Part shown: positions 45,197 to 52,841 of the stretch, in pieces
Layout of the letters: each line of letters starts with the position of its first letter
How positions within the stretch are numbered: the stretch's first letter is position 1
DNA from: Aquiluna sp.
GTDB taxonomy: Bacteria > Actinomycetota > Actinomycetes > Actinomycetales > Microbacteriaceae
Reading direction: 5' to 3'
DNA: 56,700 nucleotides
NCBI GenBank assembly: GCA_017854485.1
Contig: JAFMHN010000007.1
Coordinates: 1-56,700, forward strand
The notes under the pieces: generated by a model
What the model was told of the DNA's origin: nothing
What the model saw: only the letters and a program-made list of their open reading frames with translations
Databases searched by the model: none
Program-made: the position numbers and the translations under genes

Positions 45197-45490
45197 ATGC
45201 TTACCATTGGAAAGTACAGTCTTACCAACCCACGCCGGTTGGTGCGTGCCCTGTCTATTCTTACCCTCGGCTTCTCCATTAGCTTGCTGGGAATCACCGG
45301 TTCGCTTGCGGGGAATGAGCCAGGTGGAGCGCTTGAGTTCGTGACAGTTCAGCCAGGCGATTCACTCTGGGACCTGGCAGACGAGCATGGTCCTGATCAG
45401 GATCCTCGTGACTGGATCGCCAGGGTGGTTCAGCTAAATGCCCTTGAGTCAATTGAGTTGACTCCTGGCCAGCAAATCGCTCTTCCGTAA
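45197..45490 (+). CDS. SOS-controlled small LysM protein, probable cell-division suppressor
   Basis: From ATG 45197 the protein has 97 residues: a basic N-terminus (NPRRLVRAL), one membrane helix (about 17-37) and a LysM domain (VTVQPGDSLWDLADEHGPDQDPRDWIARVVQLNALESIELTPGQQIALP) outside the cell. An AGAAGGGA site about 8 nt upstream supports this start; earlier in-frame codons fall within the LexA box. Mycobacterial Rv2719c and the corynebacterial and Bacillus counterparts are divergent from lexA, SOS-induced and delay division, so the same role is likely here. The protein lacks any additional catalytic domain. Confidence 0.85.
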   Translation: MLTIGKYSLTNPRRLVRALSILTLGFSISLLGITGSLAGNEPGGALEFVTVQPGDSLWDLADEHGPDQDPRDWIARVVQLNALESIELTPGQQIALP

Positions 45491-45500
45491 ATATCTTGGC

Positions 45501-45506
45501 TAATCT
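45501..45506 (+). promoter_or_regulatory. -10 box of hisC (leaderless)
   Basis: TAATCT, a 6-nt spacer (TTATAG) and the GTG at 45513; no ribosome site. Confidence 0.6.
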
Positions 45507-45512
45507 TTATAG

Positions 45513-46583
45513 GTGACCAACCTCGAAGATCTGCCAATCCGCTCCGACCTCGTCGGACAGGTTCCCTATGGCGCACCTCAGATTGATGTTTCGATAAAAC
45601 TCAATGTGAACGAGAACACCCATGGAATCCCCGAGTCGGTAGCGCTAAAAATTGTAGAAAAGACCGCCCACGCTGCGATTGGGCTAAATCGCTACCCAGA
45701 CAGAGAGTTTCTGGAGCTGCGCGGAGCGTTCGCGAATTTTTTGGGTCATGACCTAACTGCTGAACAGATTTGGGCGGCCAACGGATCAAACGAAGTTTTG
45801 CAGCAGTTTTTTCAGGCGTTTGGGGGCCCTAGTCGCAAGGCCATCAGTTTCGGCCCTACCTATTCGATGTATCCGAACATTGCTCGAACGACATTGACTG
45901 AATACAAGGAACTTCCTAGGCAGCAAGCCTTCAGCCTGTCGGCAGATTATGTGGCTGAGGTTATCGGCCTGGAAAAGCCCGACATTGTGATTCTTTGCAG
46001 CCCAAACAATCCCACTGGCACTCCGATTGACTTGGATGTTATTGATGCTGCCTACCAAGCCTTTGATGGCATGGTGCTGGTGGATGAGGCATACCAAGAG
46101 TTTTCCACTGGACCCAGCGCGATCAGCTTGTTGGCTGCACGGCCGCGCTTGGTGGTTAGCCGCACGATGAGCAAGGCTTTTGCTTTTGCCGGGGCCAGAG
46201 TTGGATATATGGCCGCTGATCCCGCAGTGGTGGATGCGATGCGAATTGTGCGTCTTCCGTATCACCTGTCTGCTCTGACTCAAGCGGCTGCGCTTGCGGC
46301 TTTGGATTCAGGGGAGGAGCTACTGGCCAGCATTCCGCAGATCATTAGTCAGCGAAATCGAATTAACGCTGGGGTTGAGAAGCTGGGGCTGCGCGCTTAC
46401 CCGTCTCAGTCCAACTTCGTTCTGGTCGAAGGATTCGATGATCCCAAGGCCGTATTTGAATCACTTCTGGCCAAAGAAATCATTGTGCGCGAGGTTTCAA
46501 TCCCTGGTTGCTTGAGGATTACTGCTGGGACCGAAGCTGAGACGACCAAGCTCCTGGGTGAGCTCGCAATTTTGCTTGACTAA
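45513..46583 (+). CDS. hisC: Histidinol-phosphate aminotransferase
   Basis: The 356-residue PLP enzyme makes histidinol phosphate from imidazole-acetol phosphate. Visible are KLNVNENTHG at the substrate arm, AANGSNEVLQQFF (phosphate cup), SPNNPTGTP, LVDEAYQEF and the Schiff-base lysine in SRTMSKAFAFAGARVGY. It begins a hisC-hisB-hisH-hisA run. hisD, often upstream in relatives, is missing here. Aromatic aminotransferase activity is possible but unlikely in this context. Confidence 0.93.
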   Translation: MTNLEDLPIRSDLVGQVPYGAPQIDVSIKLNVNENTHGIPESVALKIVEKTAHAAIGLNRYPDREFLELRGAFANFLGHDLTAEQIWAANGSNEVLQQFFQAFGGPSRKAISFGPTYSMYPNIARTTLTEYKELPRQQAFSLSADYVAEVIGLEKPDIVILCSPNNPTGTPIDLDVIDAAYQAFDGMVLVDEAYQEFSTGPSAISLLAARPRLVVSRTMSKAFAFAGARVGYMAADPAVVDAMRIVRLPYHLSALTQAAALAALDSGEELLASIPQIISQRNRINAGVEKLGLRAYPSQSNFVLVEGFDDPKAVFESLLAKEIIVREVSIPGCLRITAGTEAETTKLLGELAILLD

Positions 46584-46613
46584 ACTAGGTCTCACACGAG
46601 CAGAGGATAAGAC

Positions 46614-47213
46614 GTGACAAGGACCGCAAAAATTGCAAGGAAGACTAGCGAGTCTTCGGTTGAGCTAGAAATCAACCTTGATGGTTCGGGCAAGAATGAT
46701 ATTTCTACCGGCGTTCCTTTTTATGACCACATGCTCACTGCTTTCTCTAAGCACTCACTTATTGACCTGAGAGTTCAGGCAACTGGCGATGTTGAAATTG
46801 ATGCCCACCACAGTGTCGAGGATGTTGCAATCGTTCTCGGACAGGCAATTGCCCAAGCACTGGGAGACAAGAGCGGAATTGCTCGCTACGGCGACGCGAC
46901 CGTGCCTTTGGACGAGGCTTTGGCCCGGGCCGTGGTTGACGTTTCAGGCAGGCCCTTTTTAGTCCACTCCGGTGAGCCGGCTGGATTTGAGTACCACTTG
47001 ATCGGCGGACACTTCACCGGGTCACTTGTTCGTCACGTTTTCGAATCAATTGCTCACAATGCAGGAATTACTATGCACGTGGAGCTATTGGCGGGACGCG
47101 ATGCCCACCACATAGCCGAAGCTGAGTTCAAGGCCTTTGCTAGGGCGCTGCGCCTTGCGGTTGCTTTAGACCCTCGCGTCGAAGGAGTTCCTTCGACTAA
47201 GGGCAGCCTGTGA
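46614..47213 (+). CDS. hisB: Imidazoleglycerol-phosphate dehydratase
   Basis: The 199-residue manganese enzyme is the monofunctional type without a phosphatase domain. Metal-binding segments are [29 protein letters not shown] and [20 protein letters not shown]. The GTG at 46614 has an AGAGGAT site about 7 nt upstream. It overlaps hisH by 4 nt (GTGA). Confidence 0.95.
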   Translation: MTRTAKIARKTSESSVELEINLDGSGKNDISTGVPFYDHMLTAFSKHSLIDLRVQATGDVEIDAHHSVEDVAIVLGQAIAQALGDKSGIARYGDATVPLDEALARAVVDVSGRPFLVHSGEPAGFEYHLIGGHFTGSLVRHVFESIAHNAGITMHVELLAGRDAHHIAEAEFKAFARALRLAVALDPRVEGVPSTKGSL

Positions 47214-47839
47214 CAAAGACGGTCGCCGTCCTTGACTATGGAAGTGGAAACGTACATTCAGCCTGCCAGGCACTAGCAGCTGTTGGGGCAAACGTTGAGC
47301 TGACTTCTGACTCGCGCAAAATTCTTGAAGCGGACGGCGCTCTTGTGCCGGGAGTCGGCGCTTTCGCCACCGTCATGGAAAAGCTAATAGCATCCGGATC
47401 AGACCGGCTAATCGACAAGCGCCTGACTGCCTCAAGGCCAGTGCTGGGTATTTGTGTTGGCATGCAGGTGATGTTTGAAACTGGACTTGAGCATGGCACA
47501 CAGACCCAGGGCTTGGGTCAGTGGCCAGGTGTCGTCCGGCAACTCAATGCCGAAACCCTGCCCCACATGGGCTGGACTTCTGTTCAGCCAGGAGCAGGCA
47601 GCGTGCTGTTTGAGGGCATTGAGGATGAGCGCTTCTATTTTGTCCACAGCTATGCGGCGACGAAGTTCGAGTTGGATGTCATGCCGCCATTTGTGCCGCC
47701 GACCCTAACTGTTGCCCACCACGGGGAAGATTTTCTGGCAGCAGTCGAAAATGGACCACTGTCGACCACCCAGTTCCATCCTGAGAAATCTGGACAGGCA
47801 GGACTAAAGCTGCTTTCCAACTGGCTTAAATCACTATAG
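47210..47839 (+). CDS. hisH: Imidazole glycerol phosphate synthase, glutaminase subunit
   Basis: The 209-residue class I amidotransferase provides ammonia to His[16 protein letters not shown] is the oxyanion-side loop, [11 protein letters not shown] holds the nucleophilic Cys and [11 protein letters not shown] the catalytic His and Glu. Its partner hisF is not in the window. GTG start inside the hisB stop. Confidence 0.95.
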   Translation: MTKTVAVLDYGSGNVHSACQALAAVGANVELTSDSRKILEADGALVPGVGAFATVMEKLIASGSDRLIDKRLTASRPVLGICVGMQVMFETGLEHGTQTQGLGQWPGVVRQLNAETLPHMGWTSVQPGAGSVLFEGIEDERFYFVHSYAATKFELDVMPPFVPPTLTVAHHGEDFLAAVENGPLSTTQFHPEKSGQAGLKLLSNWLKSL

Positions 47840-47849
47840 GAGAATCACA

Positions 47850-48578
47850 TTGAAGCTTGAACTATTGCCCGCCGTTGATGTTGCCGCAGGGAAGGCGGTT
47901 CGCCTGACTCAGGGCGAGGCAGGGAGTGAGGAAGACTTCGGTCACCCGCTGCAGGCAGCTCAGGATTGGATTTCGCAGGGCGCTGAGTGGATCCACCTGG
48001 TTGATTTGGATGCGGCCTTTGGTCGCGGTGAAAACAGGGCTGTAATCGCTGAGGTGGTAAGTAACTCTGGTGCTGTAAAAATCGAGCTATCAGGCGGGAT
48101 TCGAGATGACGCATCCTTAGAGGCTGCGCTGGCATTGGGCGCCTCCAGGGTGAATCTTGGCACCGCTGCACTTGAAGACCCCGAGTGGACCGCAGGCGTA
48201 ATTGATCGCTTCGGAGACAAAATTGCCGTTGGGCTTGATGTTCGCGGAACCACGCTGGCCGCCCGAGGCTGGACGAAAGAAGGCGGCGAGCTGCTGGAAG
48301 TGCTAGCAAGGCTAGAGGACGCTGGTTGCGCAAGGTATGTGGTCACCGACGTGACTAAGGACGGAACGCTTCGTGGCCCGAACCTGGAGCTGCTGAAAAT
48401 GGTTATGGAGCACACCGATAAACCGGTCGTCGCATCCGGAGGAATCTCAACTCTTCAGGACATTAGAGACCTAGTTGAGTTAGTACCGCTGGGTCTTGAA
48501 GGAGCAATTCTTGGTAAATCCCTCTACGCCGGCAGGTTCACCCTGACCGAAGCCCTAGAGATCGCCAACGGCTCGTGA
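47850..48578 (+). CDS. hisA: Phosphoribosyl-formimino-AICAR-phosphate isomerase (HisA/PriA)
   Basis: The 242-residue TIM barrel isomerises ProFAR. The catalytic Asp lies in [18 protein letters not shown] and the opposite Asp in [11 protein letters not shown]; phosphate loops are SGGIRDD and ASGGIST. Actinobacterial homologues (PriA) often also perform the TrpF step; the substrate loop resembles PriA, but bifunctionality cannot be shown from one gene. The TTG start at 47850 follows AGGAGA 6-7 nt upstream. It overlaps sseB by 4 nt. Confidence 0.93.
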   Translation: MKLELLPAVDVAAGKAVRLTQGEAGSEEDFGHPLQAAQDWISQGAEWIHLVDLDAAFGRGENRAVIAEVVSNSGAVKIELSGGIRDDASLEAALALGASRVNLGTAALEDPEWTAGVIDRFGDKIAVGLDVRGTTLAARGWTKEGGELLEVLARLEDAGCARYVVTDVTKDGTLRGPNLELLKMVMEHTDKPVVASGGISTLQDIRDLVELVPLGLEGAILGKSLYAGRFTLTEALEIANGS

Positions 48579-49324
48579 ACAAAGACCCACGACAGGATTC
48601 AGCCGGCGTTCCGTGGGAGGGCCGGAAATTTGACGAGAATCCATGGGCGGGGGATGACGGGCTATCTCCCCGGCAAATTGCCGAGGCGCTTATTGCTGAA
48701 CCCTTCGACAAAATGCGTTTTCTGGAATCACTCAGAAATCAAAGGCTCCTGATTCCATTGATTGCCGAATTGGGTGAGAGTGACATCGGACCACACGGTC
48801 AGTTGGTCGACAAGAGTGCTGACCTAGCCATCGTTGCCGTGTCCACCCCAGATGGCAAAACTGCAATTCCTGCCTTCACATCGGTGGCGGCGATGTCTGA
48901 ATGGAATCCAGAATCAAGACCAGTGCCGGTTTCAGTTGAAAAGCTTTGCTTGGCAGCTGCCAGTGAGGGACATGAACGCGTAGTTATCAATCCGATGACC
49001 GATTCCAGGGTCGTTCGAAGAACTCAAATAGCGGCCCTGGCGCAAGGGCTCAACCTCACTGATGTCGCCACAGACGCCGAAATTAGGCAGGCCCTCGAGT
49101 TTGCGGTCAGTGGCACCCCACAGATTATTTCGGCGCTCGCAGTTGATTCAGACCCAGAGGCGAGGCTTACTAGCGATGAGGTCCGCATAGAAATCGCACT
49201 CAGCCAGGGCTTGAGTCAGCAGGAGCTTTCAGAGGTGCTCGAGGTCTTCATTTCCAAACTGCAGCAAAGTGCATTTGTGAAGAAGGTCGATTCGTTTGGT
49301 CTAAAGCTGGTATCAGCTAGCTAA
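48575..49324 (+). CDS. SseB family protein
   Basis: The 249-residue protein has an SseB N-terminal domain ([22 protein letters not shown], then [62 protein letters not shown]). The C-terminal half is less conserved, with a repeated [16 protein letters not shown] stretch. SseB-like proteins next to the his genes and DUF1844 are standard in actinobacteria; function unknown. It starts in the hisA stop (GTGA) and its end overlaps the convergent DUF1844 gene by 8 nt. Confidence 0.88.
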   Translation: MNKDPRQDSAGVPWEGRKFDENPWAGDDGLSPRQIAEALIAEPFDKMRFLESLRNQRLLIPLIAELGESDIGPHGQLVDKSADLAIVAVSTPDGKTAIPAFTSVAAMSEWNPESRPVPVSVEKLCLAAASEGHERVVINPMTDSRVVRRTQIAALAQGLNLTDVATDAEIRQALEFAVSGTPQIISALAVDSDPEARLTSDEVRIEIALSQGLSQQELSEVLEVFISKLQQSAFVKKVDSFGLKLVSAS

Positions 49325-49637
49325 TCGGTCCTGTGTACTTCTCGCCAGGTCCCTGACCTGGGGCATCCTTGATTGATGAGGCCTCGCGGAACGCAAGTTG
49401 AAGCGAGCGTAGTCCGTCACGAAGTGGCCTGGCGTGGTGATCACCTATTTCAGGAGCCGCCGCTGAAACAAGCCCAGCCAGAGCGTTAATAAGCTTTCTG
49501 GCTTCATCCAAGTCCGCAGGGGCATCTTCAGACAGGCCACATTGGACAGCTGCAGCGCTCATAAGGTGGACTGCGGTCGTGTTTATCACTTCAACCGCTG
49601 GCACCTCGGCGATGTCGCGAGCTAGATCGTCTTGCAA
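49317..49637 (-). CDS. DUF1844 family protein
   Basis: About 106 residues from TTG 49637. The family pattern is evident: RDIAEVPAVEVINTTAVHLMSAAAVQCGLSEDAPADLDEARKLINALAGLVSAA, with a variable C-terminus. DUF1844 genes are fixed next to infC in actinobacteria, divergent from it, and uncharacterised. Start choice: AGAGG lies 4 nt before TTG 49637, in the same AAAC-TTG context as clgR; an upstream TTG at 49652 has no ribosome site. Overlaps sseB by 8 nt. Confidence 0.85.
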   Translation of the reverse strand: MQDDLARDIAEVPAVEVINTTAVHLMSAAAVQCGLSEDAPADLDEARKLINALAGLVSAAAPEIGDHHARPLRDGLRSLQLAFREASSIKDAPGQGPGEKYTGPIS

Positions 49638-49668
49638 GTTTCCTCTTCTCAATTCATTAATGCTCTGC

Positions 49669-49815
49669 TAGGCTACCTGAGGCTCTGAGCTAATGCTCAG
49701 TGGAAGTGGATCACAATCCCACCTGTCAGCCGCCTTCTAAATAGGCTGCCGGGTAAGAGAGTTGTTTTGTTTCTGCACGCTATGCGTGGCCAAAAACGGT
49801 AACTAAGGAGCAATT
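49669..49815 (+). promoter_or_regulatory. Promoter and structured leader of infC-rpmI-rplT
   Basis: TAGGCT (49669-49674) is a likely -10 with transcription from about 49681. Three hairpins follow: perfect CTGAGC-TAAT-GCTCAG (49685-49700); an 11-bp stem with one mismatch and one G-U (49721-49731 with 49744-49754); and perfect CACGC-TAT-GCGTG (49776-49788). A T-rich stretch (49761-49772) lies between the last two. The AAGGAG site is at 49805-49810. A leader of this size before infC suits autoregulation by IF3 or L20. Confidence 0.6.
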
Positions 49816-50388
49816 ATCAGCGATCCTCGCATTAATGAGCGTATTCGGGTGGCACAGGTTCGTCTTGTGGGTTCAGCCGGAGAGCAAGTTGGCGTAGTTG
49901 ATATTGATCAAGCACTCAAGTTGGCTCGTGAGGCGGACCTTGACCTAGTTGAGGTTTCACCGGGATCGAACCCACCTGTTTGCAAGATCATGGACTACGG
50001 GAAGTTTAAATACGAAGCTGCCCAAAAAGTTCGTGAAGCCAGAAAGAACCAGGTCAACACAATCTTGAAGACTGTGCGATTTGGTTTGAAGATCGATGCC
50101 CACGACTATGAAACAAAGGCCTCACAGGTTCGTAAGTTCCTGAAGGCTGGCGACAAGGTCAAGGTCATGGTGGTTTTCCGTGGTCGCGAACAGTCCCGCC
50201 CAGAAATGGGTGTGAAGTTGCTTCAAAAGCTCGCAGAGCAAGTTACTGAATTTGGAGCCGTTGAGTCGAACCCATCTATTGATGGCCGCTCAATGGTGAT
50301 GGTCATTGGGCCATTGAAGAACAAGGCAGAGGCACGCGCCGATGCCAAAAAAGCACAGCAGAAGCCTGCTGTGGTTGAAGAGAACTAA
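49816..50388 (+). CDS. infC: Translation initiation factor IF-3 (non-canonical AUC start)
   Basis: From ATC 49816 the protein has 190 residues beginning (M)[26 protein letters not shown], which matches the true N-terminus of IF3; the first conventional codon, GTG 49849, would remove the conserved [16 protein letters not shown] at 49805-49810 lies 5 nt before ATC; ATT 49813 is only 2 nt away and less suitable. IF3 keeps subunits apart and rejects non-AUG starts, so a rare start codon allows feedback control. C-terminal domain motifs: [39 protein letters not shown]. Confidence 0.93.
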   Translation: MSDPRINERIRVAQVRLVGSAGEQVGVVDIDQALKLAREADLDLVEVSPGSNPPVCKIMDYGKFKYEAAQKVREARKNQVNTILKTVRFGLKIDAHDYETKASQVRKFLKAGDKVKVMVVFRGREQSRPEMGVKLLQKLAEQVTEFGAVESNPSIDGRSMVMVIGPLKNKAEARADAKKAQQKPAVVEEN

Positions 50389-50399
50389 AAGGAGAGCTC

Positions 50400-50594
50400 A
50401 TGCCGAAGATGAAGACCCACTCGGGCGCCAAAAAGCGTTTCCGCTTTACTGGCAGCGGCAAGCTGATGAAGCAGCAAATCAACATGCGACACAACCAGGA
50501 GCACATGTCCTCCAGGCGCAAGCGTCGCTTGAACCAGGACCAGGTGGTTTCCCCTGCAGATTTCAAGAAGCTTAAGAGGCAGCTGGGCCGATAG
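50400..50594 (+). CDS. rpmI: Large ribosomal subunit protein bL35
   Basis: The 64-residue basic protein is full length for L35: [20 protein letters not shown] and [19 protein letters not shown] are diagnostic. GGAG lies 6 nt before the ATG. Middle gene of infC-rpmI-rplT, 11 nt after infC. Confidence 0.97.
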   Translation: MPKMKTHSGAKKRFRFTGSGKLMKQQINMRHNQEHMSSRRKRRLNQDQVVSPADFKKLKRQLGR

Positions 50595-50618
50595 GTCTAG
50601 CTAAGAAGGAGTAAGAAA

Positions 50619-51002
50619 ATGGCAAGAGTAAAAAACGCCGTCAACTCGCACAAAAAGCGCAGAGTTGCCCTTGAGCGTGCTCATGGTTACCGCGGACAGC
50701 GATCACGTCTTTACCGTCAGGCAAAGCAGCAGATCCTGCACTCGCTGGTCTACGCATACAACGACCGTCGTAAGAACAAGGGTAATTTCCGCAGGCTATG
50801 GATCCAGCGAATCAACGCTGCAGCTCGCCTAAATGGAATGACCTACAACCGCTTTATCCAGGGCTTGAGCCTTGCTGGTATCGAGGTTGACCGTCGAATC
50901 TTGTCCGACATGGCAATCCACGACCCTAAGTCGTTTGCAACATTGGTTGCATCTGCGAAGGCCGCATTGCCTAAGGACGTGAACGCTCCAAAGGCAAGCT
51001 AA
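50619..51002 (+). CDS. rplT: Large ribosomal subunit protein bL20
   Basis: The 127-residue protein binds 23S rRNA early in 50S assembly and represses this operon in other bacteria. [37 protein letters not shown] and [20 protein letters not shown] are typical. AAGGAG precedes the ATG by 7 nt. The TAA shares its last base with the ATG of the methyltransferase gene. The operon terminator is 60 nt further on, inside that gene. Confidence 0.97.
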   Translation: MARVKNAVNSHKKRRVALERAHGYRGQRSRLYRQAKQQILHSLVYAYNDRRKNKGNFRRLWIQRINAAARLNGMTYNRFIQGLSLAGIEVDRRILSDMAIHDPKSFATLVASAKAALPKDVNAPKAS

Positions 51003-51796
51003 TGCTTGATGATCCCAGATCCAATCGGGTCAAGGGGATTACTCGACTGAGTCAAAAAGACGCCCGGTATGAAACCGGGCTCTTTTTGCTTGAGGGACCC
51101 CAGGGGCTCAAAGAGCTTGCTAGGTCGAAAGACCTGGTTGAAGAGATATTCGTCACTGCAGCTGGGCAAGAGCGCTATGCCGATTTGCTACGGCTGTTTC
51201 CAGCTTCGGTTCAGGTCGAAATTTCTGACCAAGTTATGGCCAGAATTGCTGACACCAAGACCCCGCAGGGGATTGTTTCAGTGGTTCATCATGTCGATGT
51301 GCCCATGGATGAACTTCTGCGCTTGAAGCCAAAGCTTGTCGCCATTGTTGACCAGGGCCGGGACCCGGGAAACATCGGGACCATCATTCGCGCAGCAGAT
51401 GCTGCCGGTGCAGACGGAATCATTCTGAGCCCGGATTCGGTGGACATCTACAACCAGAAAGTTGCTAGATCCACTGCGGGCAGTATCTTGAACATCCCAA
51501 TCGTGCTCGATCAAGACCTTGGTGAAGCTATCTCGATGCTGAAAGAGGCCGGGTTGCAGGTGTTTTCAACCGCGGCCAGCGGAAGATCAATTGCAGAACT
51601 TGATAAAGCGGTACTTGCTGAGCCGACAGCCTGGATATTTGGCAATGAAGCACACGGTGTCTCTAGTCAGGTGGCTTTATTGGCAGACGATTCGGTATCG
51701 CTGCCGATCTATGGCTCAGCCGAGTCTCTGAATCTGGCCACCGCAGCTTCGGTTTGCCTGTATTTCACTGCCGTCGCTCAGCAATCTAGTCACTAA
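51002..51796 (+). CDS. TrmH/SpoU-family RNA 2'-O-methyltransferase
   Basis: The 264-residue enzyme likely methylates 23S rRNA ribose. The N-terminal substrate-binding domain (residues 1-105, RYETGLFLLEGPQGLKEL) is followed by the knotted SPOUT domain: VDQGRDPGNIGTIIRAADAAGADGIILSPDSVDIYNQKVARSTAGSILNIPI, WIFGNEAHGVS and SLPIYGSAESLNLATAASVCLYF. It starts inside the rplT stop (TAATG). An intrinsic terminator lies within codons 21-29, so only read-through transcripts, or a weak separate promoter, would express it. The exact nucleotide target is unknown. Confidence 0.92.
   Translation: MLDDPRSNRVKGITRLSQKDARYETGLFLLEGPQGLKELARSKDLVEEIFVTAAGQERYADLLRLFPASVQVEISDQVMARIADTKTPQGIVSVVHHVDVPMDELLRLKPKLVAIVDQGRDPGNIGTIIRAADAAGADGIILSPDSVDIYNQKVARSTAGSILNIPIVLDQDLGEAISMLKEAGLQVFSTAASGRSIAELDKAVLAEPTAWIFGNEAHGVSSQVALLADDSVSLPIYGSAESLNLATAASVCLYFTAVAQQSSH
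51062..51087 (+). terminator. Intrinsic terminator of infC-rpmI-rplT embedded in the next gene
   Basis: GCCCGGT (51062-51068) and ACCGGGC (51074-51080) form a perfect 7-bp GC-rich stem with a 5-nt loop, followed by TCTTTTT (51081-51087). It begins 60 nt after the rplT stop but inside the methyltransferase reading frame, covering codons for ARYETGLFL. Confidence 0.85.
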
Positions 51797-51799
51797 ACT
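51794..51799 (+). promoter_or_regulatory. -10 box of pheS (near-leaderless)
   Basis: TAAACT, whose first three bases are the stop codon of the preceding gene, then 7 nt and GTG 51807. It favours that start over GTG 51801, which lies only 1 nt after the box. Confidence 0.55.
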
Positions 51800-51806
51800 T
51801 GTGCCG

Positions 51807-52841
51807 GTGTCAGACAAATTAACCCCGGAGTCCGTAGCTTCCGCGCTGCAGGAGTCGCTAGCCGCGCTGAGTGAGATCACCGATGCGGCTTCACTTAGAG
51901 GCCAGAAGGCCCAAATCATCGGCGAGAACTCCGCATTGAGTCAGCTAAACGGTCTTATCAAGAGCGTCCCCAATGAGCAGAAGGCCGAGGCCGGCAAGTT
52001 GGTTGGAGGCGCTCGGGCGCAGCTGAGCGCAGCTTTTGCTGAGAAGGAGGCTGAGCTGGAGGCGCTAGAGCGCACTCAGGCGCTAGCCGCTGAAGAAGTT
52101 GACCTGAGCGCTGCTCCGAAATACCTTGGGCTTGGAGCTAGGCACCCACTTTCACTGCTTATGGACCAAATTGGCGACGTATTTGTGGGCATGGGCTGGG
52201 AGATTGCCGACGGACCAGAGCTTGAAAACGAGTGGTTTAACTTCGATGCTCTGAACTTTCACCCTGATCACCCGGCCAGGGCAATGCAGGACACTTTTTT
52301 TGTGAAGCCAGTTGAGAACCACCTGCTGCTTAGAACTCACACCTCGCCGGTTCAAGTCAGGTCGCTGCTGGAGCGAGAGTTGCCGGTCTACGTGCTGTGC
52401 CCTGGAAGGGTTTTCAGAACCGACGAGCTTGATGCCACGCACACTCCGGTTTTCCATCAGGTCGAGGGTCTTGCTATTGACAAGGGTTTGACCATGGCAG
52501 ATCTACGAGGCACCCTGGAGCACTTCGCACGAGTCATGTTCGGCCAGGAGGCCAAGATCAGGCTTCGTCCAAGCTTCTTCCCATTCACCGAGCCGTCGGC
52601 AGAGCTTGATGTTTGGCACCCGGATGCCAAAGGTGGCCCCAGATGGGTTGAGTGGGGTGGTTGCGGCATGGTGAATCCAAACGTGCTGCTAGCTGCTGGC
52701 ATTGACCCGGAGGTGTATTCCGGTTTTGCATTCGGAATGGGTATTGAGCGAACTCTTATGTTTAGAAACGGAGTCCTCGACATGCACGACATGGTTGAGG
52801 CCGATGTGCGTTTTAGCGCTCAGTTTGGTTCGGTGATCTAG
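51807..52841 (+). CDS. pheS: Phenylalanyl-tRNA synthetase alpha subunit
   Basis: The 344-residue catalytic subunit has an N-terminal coiled coil (about 1-85), then the class II core: motif 2 in FRTDELDATHTPVFHQVEGLAIDKGLTM, the Phe-binding RLRPSFFPFTEPSAELDVW and motif 3 in FAFGMGIERTLMFRNGV. It forms an alpha2-beta2 tetramer with PheT, whose ATG follows the TAG directly. Start at GTG 51807 is chosen from the -10 spacing; GTG 51801 is the alternative and adds two residues. Confidence 0.95.
   Translation: MSDKLTPESVASALQESLAALSEITDAASLRGQKAQIIGENSALSQLNGLIKSVPNEQKAEAGKLVGGARAQLSAAFAEKEAELEALERTQALAAEEVDLSAAPKYLGLGARHPLSLLMDQIGDVFVGMGWEIADGPELENEWFNFDALNFHPDHPARAMQDTFFVKPVENHLLLRTHTSPVQVRSLLERELPVYVLCPGRVFRTDELDATHTPVFHQVEGLAIDKGLTMADLRGTLEHFARVMFGQEAKIRLRPSFFPFTEPSAELDVWHPDAKGGPRWVEWGGCGMVNPNVLLAAGIDPEVYSGFAFGMGIERTLMFRNGVLDMHDMVEADVRFSAQFGSVI

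Noticed and set aside
45786-46283. A 165-codon minus-strand open frame within hisC
   Set aside because: Fully antisense to conserved hisC motifs and without family features.
49345-49361. Perfect inverted repeat CCAGGTC-CCT-GACCTGG near the sseB/DUF1844 junction
   Set aside because: It lies inside the DUF1844 coding region and has no T tract on either strand, so I do not call it a terminator.
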